Below are positions 7,384 through 14,914 of a stretch of 16,980 bases of DNA, in pieces (the first letter of the stretch is position 1; every line of letters begins with the position of its first letter). The translations under genes and the position numbers were made by a program. Under the pieces are notes generated by a model. It made no database searches. It saw only the letters and a program-made list of their open reading frames with translations, and was not told the origin of the DNA. Source of the stretch: Bacteroidales bacterium (GTDB lineage: Bacteria > Bacteroidota > Bacteroidia > Bacteroidales > Bacteroidaceae); the NCBI GenBank assembly GCA_004554665.1, contig SFKY01000056.1, positions 1 to 16,980 of the forward strand, read 5' to 3'.

Positions 7384-7403
7384 GGACACACGTTCGTGCG
7401 TCC
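7384..7403. repeat. GC-rich palindrome in the mraY-murD gap
   Basis: GGACACACG (7384-7392) faces CGTGCGTCC (7395-7403) across a 2-nt loop, with one mismatch in nine pairs (an A-C at 7388/7399). The flanks TAG (7381-7383) and GCC (7404-7406) and the core resemble short dispersed palindromes that I recall from intergenic regions of Bacteroidales genomes. It has no T-run after it, so it is not a standard terminator. No other copy occurs in this window, so its repeat status is unproven. Confidence 0.55.
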
Positions 7404-7446
7404 GCCTCTGCAACAATGGAAAAGGAAAAATAATGAATGCGAAATG

Positions 7447-8802
7447 ATGAAAAGGATTGTCATACTGGGTGCCGCTGAAAGCGGCGTAGGCGCAGCGGTA
7501 CTGGCCAAGCAAAAAGGATTCGACGTGTTTGTCTCGGACATGTCGGCCATCAAACCTGTCTACAAAGACATGCTCGACGGACACGGGATAGCATGGGAGG
7601 AAGGACATCACACAGAGGAGAAGATTCTGAACGCCGACGAGATAATCAAGAGCCCGGGTATCCCCAAGGAGGCGCCTATGATCAGGAAGGCTGTGGCAAA
7701 GCATATTCCCATCATCAGCGAGATAGAGTTTGCTGCCCGATACACCACTGCCAAGATGATATGTATCACCGGCAGCAACGGAAAGACCACCACCACATCT
7801 CTCATCTACCATATCTACAAGGCTGCGGGGTACGACGTAGGACTGGCCGGCAACATCGGGCACAGCCTGGCACTGCAAGTGGCAGAAAGTCCGCATGCCT
7901 ACTACGTAATAGAGCTGAGCAGTTTTCAGTTGGACGACATGTACGACTTCCACGCCGACATCGCAGTGCTGCTCAACATCACACCCGACCATCTGGACCG
8001 CTACGACTTCAAGTTTGAGAACTACGCCGATGCCAAGATGCGCATCACCCGCAACCAGACCAAGGCTGATGCCTTCATCTTCTGGAACGACGACCCTGTC
8101 ATCAGAGAGGAATTACAGAAAGTACAGGTGGGTGCCACGCTCTATCCCTTTGCTGAGAACAAGGAAGCCGGCACTGTGGGCTACATCGAAAACGGTGTCT
8201 ACAAGCTGCGCCTGCCACATCCTTTCGAGATAGACGTGCAGTCGTTGAGCCTGAAGGGGAAGCACAACCTCTACAACAGTCTGGCTGCCGGCCTCGCCGC
8301 CAACATCGGGGGCATACCCGACGCTGTCATCAGACAGGGATTGGCCGACTTCCCCGGTGTGGAGCACAGGCTGGAAAGGGCTGGGACGGTGAATGGCGTG
8401 ACTTACATCAACGACTCGAAAGCCACCAACGTAGATGCCTGTTGGTATGCACTGGAGAGCATGACCACACCCACCATCCTCATCGTGGGAGGCAAGGACA
8501 AAGGCAACGACTATGCCCCTCTGAAGCCCTTGATACAGCAGAAGTGCAAGGCACTGGTCTATCTGGGAGCCGACAACGCCAAACTGCACGACAATTTCGA
8601 CTGCTTGGGGCTGCCCGTGAGAGACACCCACAGCATGCGGGAGTGCATGGAGGCGTGCCGCGAACTGGCCTCGGTGGGCGACACGGTGCTGCTGAGCCCC
8701 TGCTGTGCCAGCTTTGACCTCTTCAAGAACATGGAGGACCGTGGCGAACAATTCAAGAATCTGGTAAAGGACTTTCAACAACAATGCTCAACAAGAAATT
8801 AG
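7447..8802 (+). CDS. murD: UDP-N-acetylmuramoyl-L-alanine:D-glutamate ligase MurD
   Basis: MurD adds D-glutamate to UDP-MurNAc-L-Ala with ATP, before MurE acts. From 7447 the protein is 451 residues, typical length. The N-terminal nucleotide-binding fold starts at IVILGAAESG (4-13). The P-loop GSNGKTTTT is at 109-117, ELSSFQL at 156-162, and NITPDHLDRY at 177-186. NDSKATN lies at 322-328, and the closing block SPCCASFDLFKNMEDRG at 417-433. The start is placed at ATG 7447 (MKRIVIL), with ATG 7444 one codon upstream as an equal alternative. A longer frame from GTG 7396 would begin inside the palindrome and adds residues unlike MurD, so I reject it. The C-terminal 19 nt overlap ftsW. Confidence 0.97.
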   Translation: MKRIVILGAAESGVGAAVLAKQKGFDVFVSDMSAIKPVYKDMLDGHGIAWEEGHHTEEKILNADEIIKSPGIPKEAPMIRKAVAKHIPIISEIEFAARYTTAKMICITGSNGKTTTTSLIYHIYKAAGYDVGLAGNIGHSLALQVAESPHAYYVIELSSFQLDDMYDFHADIAVLLNITPDHLDRYDFKFENYADAKMRITRNQTKADAFIFWNDDPVIREELQKVQVGATLYPFAENKEAGTVGYIENGVYKLRLPHPFEIDVQSLSLKGKHNLYNSLAAGLAANIGGIPDAVIRQGLADFPGVEHRLERAGTVNGVTYINDSKATNVDACWYALESMTTPTILIVGGKDKGNDYAPLKPLIQQKCKALVYLGADNAKLHDNFDCLGLPVRDTHSMRECMEACRELASVGDTVLLSPCCASFDLFKNMEDRGEQFKNLVKDFQQQCSTRN

Positions 8803-10058
8803 GCAACATATTCAAGGGTGACAAGGTGATATGGATGGTGTTTTTCTTCCTCTGTATCATCAGTGTGATCGAGGTATTCTCTGCCTCGTCACAGTTGGGA
8901 TATAAGAATGGCAGCTACTTCTCGCCAGTAATCAAGCACCTGGGTATCCTCTTGATGGGAATCTGCTGCATGATAGTGACCCTGAACATCAAATGCAAAT
9001 TCTTTAAGATCATCACACCTTTTCTCCTCATCGTCTCGGTGGCCACGCTGGTGCTCGTCAAGTTTGTCGGTGAGGATATCAACGGAGGAAGCAGGTGGAT
9101 TGCCATCTTCGGTTTCACATTCCAGCCATCTGAGATTGCCAAAGGGACGATTGTGCTGGCCTGTGCGCAGATATTCAGCGCCATGCAGACGGAAAATGGT
9201 GCCGACCGCAAGGCATTCAAATACGTATTGTGGCTGTGCGCCATCATCATCCCGCTCATCATGCTTGAGAATCTCTCCACAGCCGGCCTGCTGTTTCTGG
9301 TCGTGGTCCTCATGATGTTTGTATGCAGGGTGCCCATCAGTCAGATAGGCCGCTTGCTGGGGGTGACAGCCGCCGCAGGAATCCTGGGCATCGCGCTGAT
9401 CATGCTGGTGGGCAAGGACAAGAGTGCTGATATGGGCAACAACAAAATGACGGAGCAGATTGTGGTTGCCCCATCGCAGCCTACAGCCCTATCAAAAATC
9501 TTCCACCGCTTCGACACATGGAAGTCGCGCATAGAGAAATTTAACGATTCGAAGAAGGATGTGGCACCCAAGGATGTGGACTTGGACAAGGATGCCCAAC
9601 CCGCACATGCCAATATCGCCATCGCATCGTCTAACGGTGTAGGTGTAGGTCCTGGCAACTCGGTGGAGAGAGACTTCCTGTCGCAGGCCTTCTCAGACTT
9701 TATCTACGCCATCATCATCGAAGAGATGGGCTTCCCCGGTGCCTTGTTTGTGGCACTGCTGTATATCATCCTCTTGGTAAGGACAGGCGTGATAGCCGGA
9801 CGGTGCGAGAACAATTTCCCGGCCTTCCTGGCAATGGGGTTGGCACTGCTTTTGGTTACCCAAGCCCTGTTCAACATGTGTGTGGCCGTGGGCATAGTTC
9901 CCGTCACGGGTCAGCCCCTACCCCTCATCAGCAAAGGTGGTACCTCCACCATCATCAACTGTGTCTACATAGGGGTCATCCTGAGTATCAGCCGGTCTGC
10001 CAAGAAGAAGGGGGCACCCTCTAAAGAGGCCTTGGAGCAAAGTGCCGTACTGGCCTGA
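8784..10058 (+). CDS. ftsW: Lipid II polymerase FtsW (SEDS glycosyltransferase)
   Basis: FtsW is the SEDS-family glycosyltransferase that polymerises lipid II at the septum, paired with FtsI. The protein is 424 residues with multiple hydrophobic spans. The family motifs GGSRWI (101-106) and FQPSE (113-117) are present, along with SDFIYAIIIEEMG (304-316), whose Asp305 corresponds to the catalytic aspartate of SEDS enzymes. GQPLPLISKGGTS is at 376-388. Between about 210 and 283 there is a long polar, charged loop just before SNGVGVGPGNS. It makes the large periplasmic loop longer than in E. coli FtsW. The start lies inside murD, 19 nt before its stop and in another frame; no later ATG would keep the N-terminal region. 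Translational coupling to murD is likely. Confidence 0.96.
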   Translation: MLNKKLGNIFKGDKVIWMVFFFLCIISVIEVFSASSQLGYKNGSYFSPVIKHLGILLMGICCMIVTLNIKCKFFKIITPFLLIVSVATLVLVKFVGEDINGGSRWIAIFGFTFQPSEIAKGTIVLACAQIFSAMQTENGADRKAFKYVLWLCAIIIPLIMLENLSTAGLLFLVVVLMMFVCRVPISQIGRLLGVTAAAGILGIALIMLVGKDKSADMGNNKMTEQIVVAPSQPTALSKIFHRFDTWKSRIEKFNDSKKDVAPKDVDLDKDAQPAHANIAIASSNGVGVGPGNSVERDFLSQAFSDFIYAIIIEEMGFPGALFVALLYIILLVRTGVIAGRCENNFPAFLAMGLALLLVTQALFNMCVAVGIVPVTGQPLPLISKGGTSTIINCVYIGVILSISRSAKKKGAPSKEALEQSAVLA

Positions 10059-10104
10059 AAGACAAATAAATGAAAGAAAAGTAGCTCAATAGAAATAAAA
10101 TGGT

Positions 10105-10112
10105 TATTTTTG
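10105..10112 (+). promoter_or_regulatory. Possible internal promoter (-7 box TATTTTTG) ahead of murG
   Basis: TATTTTTG matches TAnnTTTG in the 78-nt AT-rich gap between ftsW and murG, with murG ATG 25 nt downstream of the box. The expected start of transcription is about 10117-10121. No TTTG is visible at the -33 distance (around 10081-10086), so this may be weak or fortuitous. It is the only full -7 match I noticed in the short intergenic gaps of the operon after mraZ. Confidence 0.4.
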
Positions 10113-10136
10113 CGACTACAAAACTATAAGACGATC

Positions 10137-11246
10137 ATGGACGAGGAATTGAGAATCATTATCAGCGGCGGTGGAACGGGTGGCCATATCTTCCCTGCCA
10201 TCTCTATCGCCAACGCCATCAAGGCGAAAAGACCTGATGCGAAAATCCTGTTTGTCGGTGCGCTGGGCAGGATGGAGATGCAGCGTGTACCCGCAGCAGG
10301 CTACGAAATCAAGGGACTACCTATCTGCGGATTCGACCGCAAGCATATACTGAAAAATATTGCCGTACTCTACAAGATATGGAAAAGCCAGCACATCGCG
10401 AAGCGCATCGTCAAGGACTTCAAGCCGATGGCGGCAGTGGGCGTGGGCGGCTATGCCAGCGGCCCGACACTCAACGTGTGCGCCAGCAAGAAGATTCCTT
10501 GCCTGATACAAGAGCAGAACTCGTATGCGGGAGTGACCAACAGGCTGTTGGCCAAGAAGGCTGAGAAGATATGTGTGGCCTACGACGGCATGGAAAGGTT
10601 TTTCCCGGCAGAAAAAATCATACTGACAGGCAACCCCGTACGGCAGAATATCCTCCAAAGCACACGCTCACGCGAGGAAGCCATTGCATCGTTCGGGCTG
10701 GATCCGGCCAAGAAGACCATACTGATTGTGGGAGGAAGTCTGGGAGCTCGCACCATGAACCAAAGCATGCTGGAGAATCTGGATACTGTCCGCAACTCGG
10801 GCGTGCAGTTTATCTGGCAGACAGGCAAATACTACTACGAGGATATCTGCAAGACCCTCAACAGCATACCTGAACTGCCGATGGTCAAGGCAACCGACTT
10901 CATCAGCGACATGGGGGCAGCCTATAGCGCTGCAGACATCGTAATCAGTCGCGCCGGAGCCAGTTCGATCAGCGAGTTTTGCCTCATCGGCAAACCCGTT
11001 ATCCTCGTTCCCAGTCCCAATGTGGCAGAAGACCACCAAACGCAGAACGCGATGGCACTGGTCAACAAGAACGCGGCTATCTACGTAAAGGATGCAGAAG
11101 CCACCAAGGTGCTGCTCGACAGGGCCATTGCCACCGTCAAGGACGAGGCTAAACTGCAATCGCTTCGGACAAACATACTCACCCTCGGTGTGGCCAACTC
11201 TGCGGAGACCATCGCCGAGGAAGTCATCAAATTAGCAACAAGATAA
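10137..11246 (+). CDS. murG: Undecaprenyldiphospho-muramoylpentapeptide beta-N-acetylglucosaminyltransferase MurG
   Basis: MurG transfers GlcNAc from UDP-GlcNAc to lipid I, giving lipid II on the inner face of the membrane. It is a GT28/GT-B enzyme of 369 residues from this start, normal length. The glycine-rich loop GGGTGGHIFPA is at 11-21, GVGGYASGP at 102-110 and QEQNSYAG at 125-132. GNPVR is at 165-169 and GGSLGA at 199-204. The UDP-GlcNAc site shows SRAGASSISE (271-280), with Glu280 as the expected uracil or ribose contact region, and HQTQNA is at 300-305. ATG 10137 is chosen because the sequence from it matches the family start. A TTG at 10110 would add nine residues but lies over the possible -7 box. 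It follows ftsW, as in E. coli. Confidence 0.98.
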   Translation: MDEELRIIISGGGTGGHIFPAISIANAIKAKRPDAKILFVGALGRMEMQRVPAAGYEIKGLPICGFDRKHILKNIAVLYKIWKSQHIAKRIVKDFKPMAAVGVGGYASGPTLNVCASKKIPCLIQEQNSYAGVTNRLLAKKAEKICVAYDGMERFFPAEKIILTGNPVRQNILQSTRSREEAIASFGLDPAKKTILIVGGSLGARTMNQSMLENLDTVRNSGVQFIWQTGKYYYEDICKTLNSIPELPMVKATDFISDMGAAYSAADIVISRAGASSISEFCLIGKPVILVPSPNVAEDHQTQNAMALVNKNAAIYVKDAEATKVLLDRAIATVKDEAKLQSLRTNILTLGVANSAETIAEEVIKLATR

Positions 11247-11253
11247 AACCACT

Positions 11254-12630
11254 ATGGAGATAAAAGATATCAAATCGGTATATTTCGTTGGCGCCGGCGG
11301 TATCGGCATGAGCGCCATCGCACGCTATTTCCTGCACAAGGGACTGCCTGTGGCAGGATACGACAAGACTCCCTCAACGCTCACCCGACAACTGGAGCAG
11401 GAAGGCATGGCCATCCACTACGAGGAAGACGTGGACGCCATACCCGCCGTGTGCAAGGACGCAGCCTCCTGTCTGGTCATCTACACCCCAGCCATACCAT
11501 CGGGGCATAAGGAACTGGTCTATTTCCGGGAGCACGGCTTTACCATTGAGAAGCGGGCGCAGGTGCTGGGCACGCTTACCCGATCGCATAAGGGACTCTG
11601 TGTGGCAGGCACACACGGCAAGACTTCGACATCGACCATGTGCGCCCACATCATGCACCAGAGCCATATCGACTGCAACGCCTTTCTGGGCGGTATCTCC
11701 AAGAACTATGGCACCAACTATATCCTGAGTGACCACAGCGACTATATCGTCATCGAGGCTGACGAGTTTGACCGCAGTTTCCACTGGCTCAGACCTTGGA
11801 TGAGCGTCATCACAGCCACCGACCCCGACCACCTGGACATCTACGGTACTAAAGAAGCCTACTTGGAGAGTTTCAGGCACTACACCACGCTCATCCAACC
11901 GGGTGGCGCACTCATCCTGCATACCGACCTGGAGATGAAGCAAGAGGTACAACCGGGTGTGACGGTCTACGAATACAGTCTGGACAAGGGCGATTTCCAT
12001 GCCGAGAACATCCGGATAGACAACGGCGAGATAACGTTCGACTTCATCTCTCCCGTCGAGTGCGTGCCTCATGTAGAACTGGGACAACCCGTTCCCATCA
12101 ATATCGAGAACGGCGTGGCTGCTATGGCGATGGCACAGCTCAACGGTTGCACGGCTGAGGAACTGCGCCAAGGCATGAAGAGCTACGGCGGCGTGGACAG
12201 ACGGTTCGATTTCAAGATCAAGAACGACCGCCACGTGCTGCTGTCGGACTATGCCCACCATCCCAACGAGATCTACCAAAGTGCCAAGAGCATCAGAGAA
12301 CTGTACCGCGACCGCATCATCACGGCCATCTTCCAGCCGCATCTCTACACACGAACCCGCGACTTCTACCGTGAGTTCGCAGACGCGCTCAGTCTGCTCG
12401 ACGAGGTGATACTATGCGACATCTATCCGGCCCGCGAAGAGCCCATTCCCGGTGTCACCAGCCAGCTGATCTATGACCATCTGAAACCGGGCGTGAAAAA
12501 GAGCATGATACACAAGGAGGAGGTGACCGCGCTGGCCGAGAGCCGCGACTTCGACGTGCTCGTCATCCTCGGCGCGGGTGACTTGGACAACTACGTCCCA
12601 CAAATCGCAAAAATCATCGAGAGCAAATGA
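11254..12630 (+). CDS. murC: UDP-N-acetylmuramate:L-alanine ligase MurC
   Basis: MurC starts the stem peptide by joining L-alanine to UDP-MurNAc with ATP in the cytoplasm. The protein is 458 residues, slightly shorter than E. coli MurC (491) but complete in all three domains. GAGGIGMSAIA is at 13-23, the P-loop GTHGKTSTST at 119-128 and EADEFDRS at 168-175. TDPDHLD is at 189-195, RRFDF at 316-320, YAHHPNEI at 333-340, and FQPHLYTRT at 360-368. The THGKTS loop distinguishes MurC (and Mpl) from MurD and MurE. Mpl, the murein peptide ligase, is a close relative, but the position between murG and ftsQ favours MurC. It begins 7 nt after murG and its stop overlaps ftsQ by 4 nt (ATGA). Confidence 0.97.
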   Translation: MEIKDIKSVYFVGAGGIGMSAIARYFLHKGLPVAGYDKTPSTLTRQLEQEGMAIHYEEDVDAIPAVCKDAASCLVIYTPAIPSGHKELVYFREHGFTIEKRAQVLGTLTRSHKGLCVAGTHGKTSTSTMCAHIMHQSHIDCNAFLGGISKNYGTNYILSDHSDYIVIEADEFDRSFHWLRPWMSVITATDPDHLDIYGTKEAYLESFRHYTTLIQPGGALILHTDLEMKQEVQPGVTVYEYSLDKGDFHAENIRIDNGEITFDFISPVECVPHVELGQPVPINIENGVAAMAMAQLNGCTAEELRQGMKSYGGVDRRFDFKIKNDRHVLLSDYAHHPNEIYQSAKSIRELYRDRIITAIFQPHLYTRTRDFYREFADALSLLDEVILCDIYPAREEPIPGVTSQLIYDHLKPGVKKSMIHKEEVTALAESRDFDVLVILGAGDLDNYVPQIAKIIESK

Positions 12631-13427
12631 ATCGTCCCAACTGGAAAAAAGTAGCCCTGATTGCGACCGACATCGTCTTGGGTGCCTACATCGTATTCAC
12701 CTTCACCGCGTTCAACAAACCCGATGAGCGTACCAGACTGTGCACCAAGGTGAGCATCGATATCCAAGACGAGACCACCAACGGCTTCATAGACACCAAG
12801 GAGATAAAGGCCAGGCTGGAGAAGGTGCGCCTGTACCCGCTGGGCAAACCACTGAAGGACGTAAACGCCAGAATGATAGAGGAGCGGCTGGTGTCCAGTC
12901 CTTTTGTGAAGACCGCAGAGTGCTACAAGACCCAAGACGGGCATGTGAACATAAGAATCACCCAGCGCATGCCTACCGTAAGGGTCAAGGCTGTCAACGG
13001 AGAGGACTACTATCTGGACGACAACAACCTCATCATGCCCAACTCGCACTACACAAGCGATCTGATCATCGCCACGGGCTACATCAGCCGGTGGTATGCG
13101 CAAAACTATATCGCACATCTGATCAATGCGCTCACAGCGAGCGACCTGTGGCGAAACCAGATAGAACAGGTAAACGTGCTGCGCGACTACACCGTGGAGC
13201 TGGTGCCGAGGGTGGGCAACCACATCATTCACTTGGGCAAACTCCCAGAAAGTTCACAGCGCCAGCAAAGGAAACAGCTGGTCACCGAGTTCACCAACAA
13301 GAAGATGGACAGACTGGAGAAATTTTACCGCTATGGATTGTCCCAAGCCGGATGGAACAAGTATAGCTATATAGATCTGGAGTTTGACAACCAGATTATC
13401 TGCAAGAAACGAACATTGAAACGATAA
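12627..13427 (+). CDS. ftsQ: Cell division protein FtsQ
   Basis: FtsQ is a single-pass inner-membrane protein that recruits FtsL/FtsB and later division proteins. The protein is 266 residues. It has a short basic N-terminus (NRPNWKK), one membrane segment (about 8-29), then a periplasmic part. Residues about 38-120 fit a POTRA-like module, including IDTKEIKARLEK (55-66), ERLVSSPFVKTAECY (86-100) and ITQRMPTVRVKA (111-122), which resembles the typical end of the POTRA and start of the beta domain. DYYLDDNNLIMP (127-138) also fits the FtsQ pattern of a modified tyrosine or aspartate site after the POTRA. Similarity to proteobacterial FtsQ is weak, so the call relies on topology, these short matches and its place between murC and ftsA. 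It overlaps murC (ATGA) and ends 13 nt before ftsA. Confidence 0.92.
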   Translation: MNRPNWKKVALIATDIVLGAYIVFTFTAFNKPDERTRLCTKVSIDIQDETTNGFIDTKEIKARLEKVRLYPLGKPLKDVNARMIEERLVSSPFVKTAECYKTQDGHVNIRITQRMPTVRVKAVNGEDYYLDDNNLIMPNSHYTSDLIIATGYISRWYAQNYIAHLINALTASDLWRNQIEQVNVLRDYTVELVPRVGNHIIHLGKLPESSQRQQRKQLVTEFTNKKMDRLEKFYRYGLSQAGWNKYSYIDLEFDNQIICKKRTLKR

Positions 13428-13440
13428 CGACAACAAGAGT

Positions 13441-14889
13441 ATGGCAAAGGAATTTATTATTGCAATTGAGCTGGGATCCTCGAAGATAACAGGTATTGCC
13501 GGACGAAAAAACCAAGATGGCAGCACCAGCATATTGGCTGTGGCGCAAGAAGACTCCACATCGTGCATACGCAAAGGCGTAATCTATAATATAGACAAGA
13601 CCGTACAAAGCCTGACCAACATCGTCAAGAAGCTGGAGACCAACCTCAAGACCAAGATAGCCCATGTCTACGTGGGCGTAGGCGGCCAATCGATACGCAG
13701 TGTGAAAAATGTCATTGCCAAAGACCTGCCCGCCGACACCATCGTAGACCAAGCGATGGTCTATGAACTGATGGATGCCAACCGAAGCATGGTCTATCCC
13801 GAACAGGAGATTCTGGATGCAGCCACCCAAGAATACAAGGTGGACAACCAATACCAGCTCGACCCCATCGGGATACAGTGCAGCAAGCTCGAAGGCAACT
13901 TCCTCAACATCCTGTGGCGGAAGAATTTCTACCGTAATCTCAACAAATGCTTCGACAATGCCGGCCTTGCCATCGCCGACATGTATCTCGCTCCATTGGC
14001 CTTGGCCGACAGCATACTCACCGAGACCGAAAAACGCAGCGGATGTATGCTGGTAGACATCGGTGCCGACACCACCACCGTATCGGTCTATTTCAAAAAC
14101 ATCCTGCGCCACTTGGCAGTCATCCCCCTTGGCAGCAACAATATCACCAAAGACATCGCCTCGCTGCAGATGGAGGATGCCGAGGCAGAGATGATGAAAC
14201 TGAAATACGGCAGTGCCTATACCGACAACAATGATATCGACAACAACCTGATGCTGCCGATAGACCAAGACCGTCAGGTGGAGAGCCGCAAGTTTGTCGA
14301 AATCGTCGAAGCCCGCATGGAGGAGATTATCGAAAACGCCTGGTTCCAAGTTCCCGGAGAATACGCTGACAAGCTCTTGAGCGGAATCATCCTCACCGGC
14401 GGCGGATCCAACATGCCCAACCTCGTCAAGGCATTCCGCAACCATACGCATATAGAGAAGATACGAATCGCCAAGTTTGTGACACAGACCATCAACTCCA
14501 ACATTCCGGAGATTTCGGCACACGACGGGCGGATGAATACCATCCTCGGACTGCTGGAAAAAGGCGACAAAAACTGTGCAGGCGAGGAGTTTACCAACGA
14601 CCTCTTTGGCGGAGAGGCCAAGCAAGGCCCCACCACAGCCGACCTGCACCGCAACCCGCGGCCGGCCAACGAGACCACAGGCCGGGGCATTGTGCCCACA
14701 GAAGCTGAGAAACAGAAGGCTGAAGAGGAGGCACGCAAGCGCAAGGAAGCAGAAGAGGCCGAAGCGGAGGAGCAGAGAAGGCTGCAAGAGGAGGAAGAGG
14801 CACGCAAGAAGAAGGAGAACAGCATGCTCAACCGTCTCTGGCGCTCTATCAAGAAGTTTAGCAAGACAGTAATGGAAGAAGAAGAGTAA
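13441..14889 (+). CDS. ftsA: Cell division protein FtsA, actin-like Z-ring anchor
   Basis: FtsA is an actin-family ATPase that tethers FtsZ to the membrane and recruits later division proteins. The 482-residue protein is longer than E. coli FtsA (420). Phosphate 1 is AIELGSSKITGIAG (8-21), phosphate 2 is MLVDIGADTTTVSVY (203-217), and the adenosine motif is GIILTGGGSNMPN (315-327). After the actin fold ends (about 375) comes a linker. A highly charged stretch rich in E, K, R and A follows (about 420-459), likely helical or coiled coil. The end is MLNRLWRSIKKFSKTVM (462-478), a basic amphipathic helix of the type that binds the membrane. The tail ends in EEEE. The gene lies 13 nt after ftsQ and 25 nt before ftsZ, the standard arrangement. 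Confidence 0.97.
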   Translation: MAKEFIIAIELGSSKITGIAGRKNQDGSTSILAVAQEDSTSCIRKGVIYNIDKTVQSLTNIVKKLETNLKTKIAHVYVGVGGQSIRSVKNVIAKDLPADTIVDQAMVYELMDANRSMVYPEQEILDAATQEYKVDNQYQLDPIGIQCSKLEGNFLNILWRKNFYRNLNKCFDNAGLAIADMYLAPLALADSILTETEKRSGCMLVDIGADTTTVSVYFKNILRHLAVIPLGSNNITKDIASLQMEDAEAEMMKLKYGSAYTDNNDIDNNLMLPIDQDRQVESRKFVEIVEARMEEIIENAWFQVPGEYADKLLSGIILTGGGSNMPNLVKAFRNHTHIEKIRIAKFVTQTINSNIPEISAHDGRMNTILGLLEKGDKNCAGEEFTNDLFGGEAKQGPTTADLHRNPRPANETTGRGIVPTEAEKQKAEEEARKRKEAEEAEAEEQRRLQEEEEARKKKENSMLNRLWRSIKKFSKTVMEEEE

Positions 14890-14914
14890 AACCACCATCA
14901 AAAGAAACTGCAAT

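Noticed and set aside
7384..7403. Rho-independent terminator after mraY
   Set aside because: There is no T-run after the stem, and stopping transcription here would cut off the essential murD-ftsZ genes.
7319..7406. CRISPR array in the mraY-murD gap
   Set aside because: The units are only 8 bp and have no spacers, and the neighbouring palindrome is a single copy.
7396..7446. GTG start extending MurD by 17 residues
   Set aside because: It begins inside the palindrome, and the extra residues are unlike the MurD N-terminus, which starts naturally at MKRIVIL.
8784..8802. Frameshift between murD and ftsW because of the 19-nt overlap
   Set aside because: Both proteins are complete with proper ends: MurD carries its full C-terminal block and FtsW starts with a normal N-terminus.
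10110..10136. TTG start extending MurG by nine residues
   Set aside because: The codon overlaps the possible -7 box and the family N-terminus begins at the ATG at 10137.
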